Positions 1-9,373 of a DNA stretch of 64,000 nucleotides are shown one piece after another. A model generated the notes under the pieces. That model was not told the origin of the DNA. It saw only the letters and a list, made by a program, of their open reading frames with translations, and made no database searches. The stretch's first letter is position 1. Every line of letters begins with the position of its first letter. Both the position numbers and the translations under genes were made by a program. Origin of the DNA: Halovibrio variabilis (GTDB lineage: Bacteria; Pseudomonadota; Gammaproteobacteria; Pseudomonadales; Halomonadaceae); NCBI RefSeq assembly GCF_007991175.1, contig NZ_BJXV01000019.1, positions 1-64,000 of the forward strand, written 5' to 3'.

Positions 1-257
1 TGGTCGCCGAGGCCGTGCCCCGTTGACGTGTGGCGTATAGTACCCGATTCACCGCCAGGGTCAACAGCGATTTGAATATTTATCACTGAAAGTCGTTCAA
101 AATTAATGTTTGCCCACAACGCGCCATAAAACAGCACATAGAGTTGATCTAGGGCAAAACGGCTACTCCCCTCTCCCCTAAGCTTACAGATAGAGGATGT
201 TGAGGCTTGTCACATCAAGACCAAGACGCCGATTATAAAAGCAACGGGAGAATGACC

Positions 258-1244
258 ATGACCATAAAAGCGACGTTACTACCCATACTGTCGGCTAGCA
301 GTTTGTTGGCTGCAAGCTTAGCCATGGCAGACGATGGCTTGGAGGATTACCGCCAACGCTTCGAGGCACTGCCTTATTTACCGCCCATCCCCGCGGACAA
401 TTCATTAACAGAGGAGAAAGTCGAGCTCGGCAACATGCTGTTCTTTGAGCCGCGCATCTCCTCTAGTGGGGTTATCAGCTGCGCTACTTGTCACAATCCA
501 GCGCTTGGCTGGGCCGACCGAATCCCCCGCGCTGTTGGTCACGATGGGCAAGTCGGTGAACGCAATACGCCAACCGTGTTGAACAGTGGCTTTTTAGGGT
601 CACAGTTTTGGGATGGCAGGGAACCTGATTTAGAAGGCCAAGCACTGGGGCCCATTGAAGCACCCGTAGAAATGGCAATGGACCTAGATATGGCACTGGA
701 GCGTCTAGTGGGGTTTGAGCTTTATCAACAAAAATTCAGTGCCGCCTATCCTGACCAAGAAGAACCTATCACCAGTGATAATTTGGCCCATGCGCTGGCC
801 GCTTTCCAACGCACGCTCAATACACCTAATTCACCTTTTGATCGTTACCTGCATGGTGATTTAGCGGCAATTAACCAACAGGCCAAGGACGGCATGGTGG
901 CTTTTGTTGATAACGGCTGTATTGCCTGCCACCGTGGCCCTGCGTTAACCGATAGCCAATTCCATGCGATTCAGGTACCCGGCTCGACTGATTTAGGTCG
1001 TTACATCGTGACCGAGGAAGAGAGCGACAAGTACCGTTTCAGAACGCCGACGCTTCGTAATGTGGCGGTGACCTACCCGTATATGAATAACGGTGCGACT
1101 GAAACGCTGGAAGAGGCGGTGGCGATAATGGGTGAAGAAATGCTTGGACGAGAGTTTGACGAGAGCACCAACAGTGACATTACCGCTTTTTTACACACGC
1201 TAACGGGTGAAATGCCCGATTTTGATGTGCCCGCACTGCCCTAG
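258..1244 (+). CDS. Di-heme cytochrome c peroxidase (CcpA/MauG family)
   Basis: Periplasmic di-heme enzyme that should reduce H2O2 with electrons from small c-type cytochromes. Two haem-attachment motifs are visible, CATCH at residues 75-79 and CIACH at about 221-225, in the spacing usual for bacterial cytochrome c peroxidases; the YPYMNNG segment near residue 277 is also typical. The N-terminus is a Sec signal peptide ending in AMA (cut after residue 24). An upstream TTG at 207 is in frame, but GGGAG at 246-250 favours the ATG at 258, giving 328 aa. It is monocistronic and converges on the deaminase gene. A MauG-like maturase is the alternative, less likely because no methylamine genes are nearby. 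Confidence 0.9.
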   Translation: MTIKATLLPILSASSLLAASLAMADDGLEDYRQRFEALPYLPPIPADNSLTEEKVELGNMLFFEPRISSSGVISCATCHNPALGWADRIPRAVGHDGQVGERNTPTVLNSGFLGSQFWDGREPDLEGQALGPIEAPVEMAMDLDMALERLVGFELYQQKFSAAYPDQEEPITSDNLAHALAAFQRTLNTPNSPFDRYLHGDLAAINQQAKDGMVAFVDNGCIACHRGPALTDSQFHAIQVPGSTDLGRYIVTEEESDKYRFRTPTLRNVAVTYPYMNNGATETLEEAVAIMGEEMLGREFDESTNSDITAFLHTLTGEMPDFDVPALP

Positions 1245-1267
1245 ACTATTGACTTGATATAGAGCAG

Positions 1268-1292
1268 CCGCCTGGTCAACGTCACCAGGCGG
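1268..1292. terminator. Hairpin between convergent genes
   Basis: A perfect 9-bp stem (CCGCCTGGT paired with ACCAGGCGG, 7-nt loop) sits between the peroxidase gene and the convergent deaminase gene. There is no clear T-run on either side, so it may stop transcription weakly or only protect 3' ends. Confidence 0.55.
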
Positions 1293-1299
1293 TCAAACA

Positions 1300-2292
1300 C
1301 TAGACGGCAGCTAAACGAGCTAACAGCTCTTCCCGACGTTCTAGGGTAACGAAGGCCTCTTCAATCGCATTCCGCGTTAACTGACGAAATACCGCCTCAT
1401 CCCAACCAAAGGCCTCAGCGCAAGCGATATGATTGACCATCATGCCGCCGCCAAAATAGGCAGGATCATCTGAGCTAATCGTTACCTTGAGCCCTTCAGC
1501 CAAGAGCTTAGGGAGCGGATGATCGCGAAGGTCGTCAACTACCTTCAAACTAACGTTTGAGAGCGGGCAGACCGTTAGCACAATCTGCTCACTGCGTAGG
1601 CGCTCAACCACTGTTTGACTTTCCAAGCAGCGAACACCGTGATCGACACGTTCCACACCCAGCACATCCAGGGCCTCTTGAATATATTCTGCGGGCCCCT
1701 CCTCTCCAGCATGCGCAACGCAGACTAACTCTAGCTGCTGAGCACGCTTAAACACATCGATAAAATTGGCGGGTGGGTTATTTTGCTCGGCACTGTCCAA
1801 GCCGATGGCATCCAGCATTTTCCAATAGGGAGCGGCTTGTTCAAGAACGTGCAGCGCTTCATCGGCGGGGCGATCGCGTAGAAAAGCCATAATCATGCCG
1901 ATAGAAAGATCGAGAGTGTCCTCGGCCTCTTGCTTGGCTTTTAATAGCCCTGCCATGACCACTTCAAGCGGTACGCCACGTTGAAGGTGTGCCTGAGGGT
2001 CAAAGTGCATATCGATATGCACAACCCCTTCCCCACGTGCACGTTTAAAATAATCCATCGCCAGGTCATAAAAATCTTCTTCGTTACGAAGCACATCCAT
2101 GCCCTGGAAATAAAGCTTCAAGAAGCCCTGCAGATCGCTGAAATGGTAAGCGTCTTTAGCTTCTTGCACCGTCGCATAGGGCAACTGAATACCGTTGCGC
2201 TGCGCTAGTGCAAACATTAGTTCTGGCTCCAGTGAGCCTTCAATATGCAAATGGAGCTCTACTTTGGGGAGGTCGCGTAAAAATTCATGCAT
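1300..2292 (-). CDS. Adenine (or adenosine) deaminase
   Basis: Zinc-dependent amidohydrolase of the adenosine deaminase superfamily that converts adenine to hypoxanthine or adenosine to inosine. Visible motifs are the metal-binding HLHIEGS near the N-terminus, HAGEEG near residue 195 and the SSDDPAYFGG segment near residue 272. The last resembles adenine deaminases of the yeast Aah1/bacterial Ade type more than classical adenosine deaminase, so adenine is the preferred substrate by inference. The ATG at 2292 is chosen because AAGGAG lies just upstream; a longer frame reaches 2331 without a site. It starts 36 nt after cydC on the same strand and may be read through from it. Product is 330 aa. 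Confidence 0.8.
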   Translation of the reverse strand: MHEFLRDLPKVELHLHIEGSLEPELMFALAQRNGIQLPYATVQEAKDAYHFSDLQGFLKLYFQGMDVLRNEEDFYDLAMDYFKRARGEGVVHIDMHFDPQAHLQRGVPLEVVMAGLLKAKQEAEDTLDLSIGMIMAFLRDRPADEALHVLEQAAPYWKMLDAIGLDSAEQNNPPANFIDVFKRAQQLELVCVAHAGEEGPAEYIQEALDVLGVERVDHGVRCLESQTVVERLRSEQIVLTVCPLSNVSLKVVDDLRDHPLPKLLAEGLKVTISSDDPAYFGGGMMVNHIACAEAFGWDEAVFRQLTRNAIEEAFVTLERREELLARLAAV

Positions 2293-2327
2293 AGGGGGCT
2301 CCTTGAGACTGCATCGATTAGTCAACG

Positions 2328-4034
2328 TCATTCAATCAGATATTGTTGAAGTTTACCGTCAACGAGATGCCAGTGAAACTCGACCCTGGGCAATAGATTC
2401 AACGAGCTAATTTGATGGACAAAATAAATCACCGTTCGATTGGCCAGCCATTGATCTAAGGACGCTGCAATGTGCTGGGCCGTTGCGGCGTCAATAGCGG
2501 CAAAAGGCTCATCAAGTATCACAACGCTTGGGTTGCGCAACATCAAACGCGCCAAGGCGACACGTCGAGCTTGCCCACCCGAAAGCTGCTGGCCTTTTTC
2601 ACCTACCGCCGTATCCAACCCTTTCGGCAATTGCTTGACCCAGTCAGCCAATGCAACCGCCGCTAACACCTCCCAAAGCAATTCGTCGTTAGCTGACGGG
2701 TTAGCAATGCGCAGATTCTCGGCTAGAGAGTCGTCAAACAAGTCCACCGACTGAGTCAGCATGGCAAAGTGACTGGCACGACTCTGCGCAGCAACCTGCC
2801 AGGGCCGCTCTCCGCCGACCAACACGTCACCCTCGGTGGGCTCTAAGCGTCCGGTTAACACGCTAGCCAACGATGATTTACCCGCACCGGAGCTACCGGT
2901 TATCACCGCGCGCTTTCCGGCTGGCAGCTGAAAGCTAACAAAATTCAATGATGGTTGCAGTGACGTTGAATAGAGCAGCGATAGCTGCGTCACATTAATT
3001 GCAAGCCCTAGCGCTTTCGGCAAGCTGGTTTGCTTCTCATGCGATGGTGGCGCGCTGGTTAGTTCGTTCAATCGCCGAACAGCCGCGTAGCTAGCCCCCA
3101 GCTTTATAAAACTCGATGGCAACGCAATGAAGGCCTCGTTAAGCCCCAATGCAATCAAGACCGCCATTACTAGGATAGGCGCCGCTACTAACTCCTCAAC
3201 AAAGCCAAGGCTAGACAACCATAGCACCGCTATCACCAGCAGCCCGGCAACCGCACTCACTAAGCCATTTATTAGCGCCGTTTTATGCCCCAAACGCCGC
3301 TGGTTGCTGTGCGCTTGTTGTTCCTGGATGGTGATAAGCGAGCGATGCCATTGCGCGCTGCGATAACTCATCAGCTCGGCAGACGCCTGGACTTGATCGA
3401 CAACCAAGCGGCGTAGGGATTCTTGATCCGCCACTTGCTGGTAGCTTCGCGAAAATCCCCACATCGCCGTCACCAGCGTCACTATCAACCACAATAGGCC
3501 TAGCGTTATCGCCATTAATAACGCCACGCCTGGCAACCAAATGGCCACAAATAGCGATATGACCACCACACTCAACAGGGCGACAACGGGCGGCACGAGA
3601 ATACGCAGATAAAAATTATCCAAGGTGTCGATATCGGCGGTCAAACGGCTCAGCCAGTCACTGGCTCGCTGACGGTGCAAGCTGGCATCGTCAAGGCGGG
3701 TTAAATGGCCAAAGACGCGATAGCGTAAGTCAGCGAGCAGGGTTAACACCGTATTGTGGTTATATAGCCGCTCGATATAGCGGGCTATGGTGCGTAACAA
3801 CGCAAAAAAACGAATGCCGCCACCGGGCACATAGACGTCTAACCGCGCAGGCATGCCCAACGCTAACGCGATGCCCGCTAATGCGCTGGCGGTAATAAAC
3901 CAACCCGATAACCCCAGCAGCGCAAGACCGGCTATTAGCGTCATCCAAACAAGCAAGGCGCCGCATAAAAAACGCCGACGCCGGCGGACTAAAAGCTGCA
4001 ACCAGGGGCGAAAGTCTCGAAGAATATGGATCAC
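2328..4034 (-). CDS. cydC: Heterodimeric glutathione/cysteine exporter subunit CydC
   Basis: One half of the CydDC ABC exporter, which sends cysteine and glutathione to the periplasm and is needed to assemble cytochrome bd. The 568 aa carry an N-terminal six-helix transmembrane domain and a C-terminal ATPase with Walker A GSSGAGKSS (about residue 380), signature LSGGQARR (about 485) and Walker B VVILDEP (about 505). Its ATG overlaps the end of cydD by 4 nt, so the two are translationally coupled. Order cydA-cydB-cydD-cydC on one strand supports the assignment over other exporters of the family. Confidence 0.93.
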   Translation of the reverse strand: MIHILRDFRPWLQLLVRRRRRFLCGALLVWMTLIAGLALLGLSGWFITASALAGIALALGMPARLDVYVPGGGIRFFALLRTIARYIERLYNHNTVLTLLADLRYRVFGHLTRLDDASLHRQRASDWLSRLTADIDTLDNFYLRILVPPVVALLSVVVISLFVAIWLPGVALLMAITLGLLWLIVTLVTAMWGFSRSYQQVADQESLRRLVVDQVQASAELMSYRSAQWHRSLITIQEQQAHSNQRRLGHKTALINGLVSAVAGLLVIAVLWLSSLGFVEELVAAPILVMAVLIALGLNEAFIALPSSFIKLGASYAAVRRLNELTSAPPSHEKQTSLPKALGLAINVTQLSLLYSTSLQPSLNFVSFQLPAGKRAVITGSSGAGKSSLASVLTGRLEPTEGDVLVGGERPWQVAAQSRASHFAMLTQSVDLFDDSLAENLRIANPSANDELLWEVLAAVALADWVKQLPKGLDTAVGEKGQQLSGGQARRVALARLMLRNPSVVILDEPFAAIDAATAQHIAASLDQWLANRTVIYFVHQISSLNLLPRVEFHWHLVDGKLQQYLIE

Positions 4035-5728
4035 GTAGCCACCTCTACCAACTGACCATGCGCAAAAGCAAAGTGGCGTTGCGCAGCAGCGATCACCTCA
4101 GGGTGATGAGTAGCAATCACCAGGGTACGTCCCTCTTGCGCTAGTTCAAGCAAAGCAGCCATTACGGCCTGCTCAGTCTCCTGGTCGAGGCTTGCGGTAG
4201 GTTCATCGAGCAGCACTAAAGGCGCCTTGCTGAGATACACACGTGCAAGTGCAAGGCGCTGAGCCTGGCCACCCGACAAACCCATCCCACGCTCACCAAT
4301 TAAGCTATCTAGCCCGCTGGGAAGCTTCGCCAAAAGAGGCCCAAAACCGGCTCGCTGCAGCGCCACCGACATCTCCTCGCGGGACGCTTGCGGTGCCGCC
4401 AAGCGCAAATTATCGAGCAAACTGCCGTGCAATAAGCAAGGCTGCTGGTCCAACCAGGCATAGTGGCTGTCGGCTACCCGGCGGTAGTCGCCTGAACTTG
4501 GCGCAATAAAGCCTGCGAGCAGTGCTAATAGCGTTGACTTGCCACTGCCGGATTCACCGCTGATAGCAATAACGTCGCCCTGCTGAATACTAAGCGCAAT
4601 GGGGCCCAGGACCTGACCACGGCCTGGGTAGGCAACGCAAACAGCGTCAATTTCGATTATCGCGGTAGGCGAACTGGGGGTCATAGGGGCATGTGGGCTA
4701 ACCAAAGATGGCTCGTTGAGTATATTTACCACACTCTCAGCCGCGCCTAGCGCCGCAGCGCGATCATGGTAATGCTGGGAAAGCGTACGCAGAGGCTGGA
4801 AAAATTCAGGCGCCAAAAGCAGAACAGCAAGGCCTGAAAAAAGTGTTAGCGAGGTGGAGGGGCCATACTCAATGTAACCCAACAGGCCAAAACCAACGTA
4901 CATGGCCACAACGGCAATCGCGACCGAAGAAAAGAACTCCAGCACCGCCGAAGAGAGGAAAGCCAACCGCAGCGTGCGCATGCTCAAACGTCGATAACCG
5001 TCGGTGGCATACCAAACGTCTTGCTGGGCGGCAGCGGTTCGGCCAAATAACTGCAGCGTGGTCATGCCGCGCACACGGTCAATAAAGTGGGCTGACAAGC
5101 GTGATACAGCCACAAACTGGTCGCGGTTCAAACGCTCAGCGCCCATGCCCACTAGCGCCATAAAAAGCGGAATAAGCGGCGCAGACAACAATAAAAACAC
5201 CGCCACTAAATAATCCAGCCAACCCGCCACCGCCAATATCAATAGCGGAAGCAATAGCGTAATGCGAAGCTGGGGATAAAAGCGCGCAAAATATCCCTCA
5301 AGGGCATCCACGTGCTCAACCGCTTGGTTGGCAATAGAGCCGCTGTGCTGACCAGTCAACCAAACAGGCCCTAGCGCGGAGAGTTTATCCAGCAGCTGAC
5401 CCCTGGCTAGCTGACGAATACGCAGGCTCGCCTCCAGGCTCAACGTTTCATACCCCCACTGAAAGACAGCGCGCAACACCACACTGCCCGCCAGCAGGGC
5501 AAACACCGGCCAAAGCGCAATCGGCGAACGACCCTGGACCACCAGCTGCTCAATCAGCCATGCAATGCCAACGACGACGACAATCGTTTGACCGCCTGCC
5601 AGCACCCCAAACAATGCCGCCCCCAGTAATCGCTTACGCTGCTGCTTAGCCAACGCTTGCAGCCAACGGCGCGGCGTTAAAGTAGCACCCGTTCCTTCGG
5701 TGACCATGGGATCAATGATATCCCTCAC
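4031..5728 (-). CDS. cydD: Heterodimeric glutathione/cysteine exporter subunit CydD
   Basis: Partner of CydC in the inner-membrane thiol exporter. The 565-aa protein has a transmembrane domain with several hydrophobic helices, then an ATPase domain with Walker A GESGSGKST (about residue 392), signature LSGGQAQR (about 484) and Walker B LVLLDEPTAS (about 507). The reading frame opens with GTG at 5728, overlapping the end of cydB by 17 nt; an ATG at 5707 is an alternative start with a GAGGG farther upstream. It lies inside the cytochrome bd operon. Confidence 0.92.
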   Translation of the reverse strand: MRDIIDPMVTEGTGATLTPRRWLQALAKQQRKRLLGAALFGVLAGGQTIVVVVGIAWLIEQLVVQGRSPIALWPVFALLAGSVVLRAVFQWGYETLSLEASLRIRQLARGQLLDKLSALGPVWLTGQHSGSIANQAVEHVDALEGYFARFYPQLRITLLLPLLILAVAGWLDYLVAVFLLLSAPLIPLFMALVGMGAERLNRDQFVAVSRLSAHFIDRVRGMTTLQLFGRTAAAQQDVWYATDGYRRLSMRTLRLAFLSSAVLEFFSSVAIAVVAMYVGFGLLGYIEYGPSTSLTLFSGLAVLLLAPEFFQPLRTLSQHYHDRAAALGAAESVVNILNEPSLVSPHAPMTPSSPTAIIEIDAVCVAYPGRGQVLGPIALSIQQGDVIAISGESGSGKSTLLALLAGFIAPSSGDYRRVADSHYAWLDQQPCLLHGSLLDNLRLAAPQASREEMSVALQRAGFGPLLAKLPSGLDSLIGERGMGLSGGQAQRLALARVYLSKAPLVLLDEPTASLDQETEQAVMAALLELAQEGRTLVIATHHPEVIAAAQRHFAFAHGQLVEVAT

Positions 5729-6713
5729 CGACGCGCACCTTGCCGCGGAACACCCAATATGTCCAAGCGGTGTAGGCCAGTATGATTGGGATAACGAACA
5801 CCATCCCCACTAGTAAAAACAGCTGAGATTCTGGTGCAGACGCCGCGTCCCAAAGCGTGTAGTTAGGCGGTACGATAACCGGCCATTTACTAACGATCAG
5901 CCCCAGGTAAGTGAACACGTAGATGCCGATAGTGGCCAAAAACGGCACGCTTTCGCGGCGCTTCTGTACTGAGCGATACACCAAAAACGAACAGGCCAAC
6001 GCCAAGAAAGGAAATATCCAGATCAATTGCATATTACCGAACCAGCGCTCGCGCACAAGCGGGTTTATAAAAGGCGTCCAAAGACTGATCACCGCAAAAA
6101 CGAACAGCACCAGCGCCAGTAACAGAGGCGTAATTTTATACGCCCAATCCTGCACATGACCCTCTGATTTGAGTATCAGCCAGGTAGCACCCAACAAGGC
6201 ATAGCCCGCCATTAAGCCAAGACCGGTTAACACTGAGAACGGTGTCAGCCAGTCAAATGCACCGCCGACATAGACAAAGTCTTCAACCGGGAAGCCCTGG
6301 ATGTAAGCCCCAACCACAGCACCTTGCGCAAAGGCCGCAACTGCCGACCCCCAGCAAAATGCACGATTCCACCAGCGCCGATTACGGCGCGATTTAAAGC
6401 GAAATTCAAAGGCAACGCCGCGGAAGATTAACCCCGCCAGCATTAAGAACACGCCGATATAAAGCGCTGGCAAGAACACCGAATATACCAGCGGGAAAGC
6501 GCCTAACAACCCGGCGCCACCGAGCACCAGCCAGGTTTCGTTGCCATCCCATATCGGCGCCACCGAATTCATCATGACATCCCGGGCGTCTTCATCAGGC
6601 GCAAAGGGATAAAGAATCCCTAAGCCTAAATCAAACCCATCCATCAGCACATACATCATGATGCCGAAGCCAATAATAAAAGCCCAAATTAATGTTAGAT
6701 CAAACATTTCCAT
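5712..6713 (-). CDS. cydB: Cytochrome bd-type ubiquinol oxidase subunit II (CydB/CioB)
   Basis: Structural, haem-free subunit of the cytochrome bd quinol oxidase of the inner membrane. The 333-aa length, the N-terminal segment with GFGIMMYVLMDGFDLG, and the WDGNETWLVLGG motif are typical of CydB. It is shorter than E. coli CydB (379 aa) and close to CioB of the cyanide-insensitive oxidases. The start lies 2 nt after the cydA stop and the end overlaps cydD. No small CydX-like frame was found between cydB and cydD. Confidence 0.95.
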   Translation of the reverse strand: MEMFDLTLIWAFIIGFGIMMYVLMDGFDLGLGILYPFAPDEDARDVMMNSVAPIWDGNETWLVLGGAGLLGAFPLVYSVFLPALYIGVFLMLAGLIFRGVAFEFRFKSRRNRRWWNRAFCWGSAVAAFAQGAVVGAYIQGFPVEDFVYVGGAFDWLTPFSVLTGLGLMAGYALLGATWLILKSEGHVQDWAYKITPLLLALVLFVFAVISLWTPFINPLVRERWFGNMQLIWIFPFLALACSFLVYRSVQKRRESVPFLATIGIYVFTYLGLIVSKWPVIVPPNYTLWDAASAPESQLFLLVGMVFVIPIILAYTAWTYWVFRGKVRVGEGYH

Positions 6714-6715
6714 GT

Positions 6716-8131
6716 TCAGCTCCTCACCGGATCAACGTCATCATCGAAAGGTGTATGGGCAGCCGATAGGGGCCGCATAGGGCGTTTAAAGTTGTCATCG
6801 GTGGTCTCGCGCTCTTCTTCCGGCAACATACCGTTGCGCACTACCCGAGTAAGGTAATAAACGCCAGCGTAAAACACCACGCCGTAGACCAAGGCATAGC
6901 CAATCAGGGTAAATAATGCCATGGGGCCAGTAAGCGAAGGTGTTAAGCCCTCAGCATGGGTCATCATGCCGTAGACCAGCCATGGGGAGCGGCCTGATTC
7001 GGTAACAATCCAGCCAGCCAGGACAGCTGCAAAAGGCAAGGGAATAATGGCTACCAGGGCTTTTAGAAACAGCCGCTGGTTGTAAATACGCCCCTTGCGG
7101 CGCAACACTAACCCCGTCAGTGAGATCGCAATCATTAGCAACCCAATGCCCACCATGGCGCGAAAGGCCCAAAACACAATCAGCACAGGCGGCTGCTCAT
7201 CCGGCGCAGCTTCAGTAATGCCCGGCACCTCGCCGTCAGGCGAGTGCGTCAATATAAGGCTGGCAAGACTGGGAATACCTATTTCAAAGTGATTGGTCTG
7301 AGCTTCCTGGTCAGGGATCGCAAACAGTAACAGTGGCACATTAGTAGAGGTTTCCCAGTGGCCTTCCATTGCCGCCACTTTTGTCGGCTGGTGCTCTAAG
7401 GTGTTGATGCCGTGGAAGTCGCCGATAACCGCTTGGGTTGGGGCCAAAAACAGTAGCAGCCAGAGGCACATGGAAAGCGCACGGCGGTTTGCTTCAGGGT
7501 CCCGATCGCGCAGCAGAAACCAAGCGCTGACGCCGGCCACGACAAACCCACCGGTAAGGAAAGAAGCAACCGCCATGTGCATGAAACGATAAGGAAAAGA
7601 CGGATTAAAGATCGCCTCGCTCCACGACGTTACATGAAAACTGGAGTCGATCAACTCTACGCCCGCCGGGGTATGCAACCAGCTGTTAGCCGATAAAATC
7701 CAAAAGGAAGAGATGAAGGTGCCTACCGCCACCATAATGGCGGCAAACAAATGAACGCCCTGAGGGACCTTGCCCCGGCCAAACAGTAATACGCCCAGGA
7801 AAGCCGCTTCCAGGAAGAATGCGGTGACGACCTCATAGCTCAGCATGGGGCCGAGAAAGTTCGAAGACGCCTGGGAAAAGTTGCTCCAGTTAGTGCCAAA
7901 TTGGAACGACATCACGATACCCGACACGACGCCCATCCCGAAGACGACGGCAAATACCTTTGTCCAGAACAGCGATAGGCGGTCCCAAGCGGGATTCTGT
8001 GTCTTGAAAAATAGACCATGCAGCAGCGCAATATAGGACGCCAAGCCAATAGTAAACACCGGGAAGATCGCATGAAACGACACGACGAAGGCAAACTGCA
8101 ATCGCGATAACACAAGCGGATCAAGTTCCAT
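6716..8131 (-). CDS. cydA: Cytochrome bd-type ubiquinol oxidase subunit I (CydA/CioA, short Q-loop)
   Basis: Haem-bearing subunit that oxidises quinol and reduces O2 to water. Visible are the N-terminal RLQFAF...H haem-ligand helix (His near residue 20), YEVVTAFFLEAAFLG with the conserved acidic residues near 99-107, the FMHM segment with the b558 His ligand, and GRSPW, the counterpart of GRQPW in E. coli. At 471 aa the quinol loop is short, as in cyanide-insensitive (Cio) oxidases. A good site, AGGAG, lies 7 nt before the ATG. First gene of cydABDC; the region upstream carries two exact 11-nt repeats (8140-8161). Confidence 0.95.
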   Translation of the reverse strand: MELDPLVLSRLQFAFVVSFHAIFPVFTIGLASYIALLHGLFFKTQNPAWDRLSLFWTKVFAVVFGMGVVSGIVMSFQFGTNWSNFSQASSNFLGPMLSYEVVTAFFLEAAFLGVLLFGRGKVPQGVHLFAAIMVAVGTFISSFWILSANSWLHTPAGVELIDSSFHVTSWSEAIFNPSFPYRFMHMAVASFLTGGFVVAGVSAWFLLRDRDPEANRRALSMCLWLLLFLAPTQAVIGDFHGINTLEHQPTKVAAMEGHWETSTNVPLLLFAIPDQEAQTNHFEIGIPSLASLILTHSPDGEVPGITEAAPDEQPPVLIVFWAFRAMVGIGLLMIAISLTGLVLRRKGRIYNQRLFLKALVAIIPLPFAAVLAGWIVTESGRSPWLVYGMMTHAEGLTPSLTGPMALFTLIGYALVYGVVFYAGVYYLTRVVRNGMLPEEERETTDDNFKRPMRPLSAAHTPFDDDVDPVRS

Positions 8132-8139
8132 TACACTCT

Positions 8140-8161
8140 CCTAAGACCTGCCTAAGACCTG
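8140..8161. repeat. Two tandem copies of an 11-nt unit upstream of cydA
   Basis: CCTAAGACCTG is repeated exactly twice (8140-8150, 8151-8161) directly before the cydA ribosome binding site. The unit resembles the degenerate units found at 45980-46093. Confidence 0.85.
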
Positions 8162-8277
8162 CATCGGTTTCCCATGATGGGTTAACACAAGCTTAGTTGA
8201 GCCTTGATGGCACGACATTTTTAGTTATAAGCGCTAAGCTTATTTACGCTGCAACCAATCTGTCACTAGCGCCCTTT

Positions 8278-8316
8278 CTTGGACAACCATCATATAACAA
8301 TAGCTGGCTGTCCAAG
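8278..8316. repeat. 8-bp inverted repeat upstream of cydA
   Basis: CTTGGACA at 8278-8285 is mirrored by TGTCCAAG at 8309-8316 with 23 nt between. It lies about 150 bp upstream of cydA and just past the 3' end of the antiporter gene. It could be an operator or a weak terminator stem; the sequence alone does not decide. Confidence 0.4.
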
Positions 8317-8371
8317 ATGAGTCGCGTTGACGCAGCAGGCACCATAGCGATGCACAATGGCGCTATCCTCG

Positions 8372-9349
8372 CTATCGAGACATCACCACGATGCTCACCA
8401 TGTAGCCAGTGTAGGCAAGAAATAGCGCAAGCAAGATTCCCCCTTCTAGGCGATTAATTTTCCGCGCACGACCACGCCATGAGAATGCAAACAGAATCAT
8501 CAATAGCGTCATACCGGTCATCACACTCCAGTCGCGCACCAATACTTCGCGACCGGCCTCAATGGGGCTAATCACACCCGCCAGACCGACGACCGCTAAG
8601 CTGTTAAACAGGTTAGAGCCAACCACATTGCCCAGCACCATATCGTGCTCCTTGCGGCGCAATGCGCTAATTGATGAGGCAAGCTCTGGCAAAGAGGTGC
8701 CGATAGCCACCACGGTCAAACCGATAATTAAATCGCTAACGCCAAAACGCATGGCAATTTCCACCGCCCCCCAAACCAGCAGGCGCGAGCTGGCAATCAA
8801 TAGCACCAGCCCCACAAGGGTCCACATCACGGATTTGCCGCGGGACATCGGCTTGCTTTCGAGCGTTTCAGCCACCTCGACGATCAGTGCATCGTCGGGC
8901 TGATTGCGTGAGCGCACAATACTAACGCCAATGAAGATAGCCAGCGCCAGCAGCAAACCAATCGCTTCCCAGCGCGCTATTAGCCCATCCAGTAGCATTA
9001 ATCCCGTCGCCAGCATGACGACCATCAGGAGGGGCATTTCTTGGCGTATCACACTGGAATGAACGGCCAACGGTGACACAAGCGCCACAAACCCCAGCAC
9101 TAAGCCGATATTGGCAATATTCGAGCCGTAGGCGTTACCCACCGCTAGGCCTGGGTTACCTTGTACTGCAGCCAGTACCGACACCATCATCTCTGGGGCT
9201 GAGGTACCAAACCCAATGACCAACATCCCGATCAACAGCGGGGAAAGCCCAAGCCAGCGTGACGTTGCCGCCGCGCCGTCGATAAATTTCTCGGCACTCC
9301 AGATTAGAAGCACCAATCCGAGTACCACCGCCAATAAGGGAAGCAACAT
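8372..9349 (-). CDS. Calcium/sodium antiporter family protein (CaCA, YrbG-like)
   Basis: Inner-membrane cation antiporter of the CaCA superfamily, expected to exchange Ca2+ or another cation for Na+ or H+. The two alpha-repeat motifs, GFGTSAPEMMVS near residue 55 and AIGTSLPELASS near 205, are clear, and about ten hydrophobic helices fill the 325 residues. ATG at 9349 is chosen because GAAGGA sits 6 nt upstream; the frame extends to a TTG at 9370. It is a single gene, and its upstream region carries a degenerate tandem repeat array. Confidence 0.88.
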   Translation of the reverse strand: MLLPLLAVVLGLVLLIWSAEKFIDGAAATSRWLGLSPLLIGMLVIGFGTSAPEMMVSVLAAVQGNPGLAVGNAYGSNIANIGLVLGFVALVSPLAVHSSVIRQEMPLLMVVMLATGLMLLDGLIARWEAIGLLLALAIFIGVSIVRSRNQPDDALIVEVAETLESKPMSRGKSVMWTLVGLVLLIASSRLLVWGAVEIAMRFGVSDLIIGLTVVAIGTSLPELASSISALRRKEHDMVLGNVVGSNLFNSLAVVGLAGVISPIEAGREVLVRDWSVMTGMTLLMILFAFSWRGRARKINRLEGGILLALFLAYTGYMVSIVVMSR

Positions 9350-9373
9350 TTCATTTCCTTCAAGACACAATTA

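Noticed and set aside
5700-5730. cydX between cydB and cydD
   Set aside because: The two genes overlap, leaving no room for a small subunit; one may exist elsewhere.
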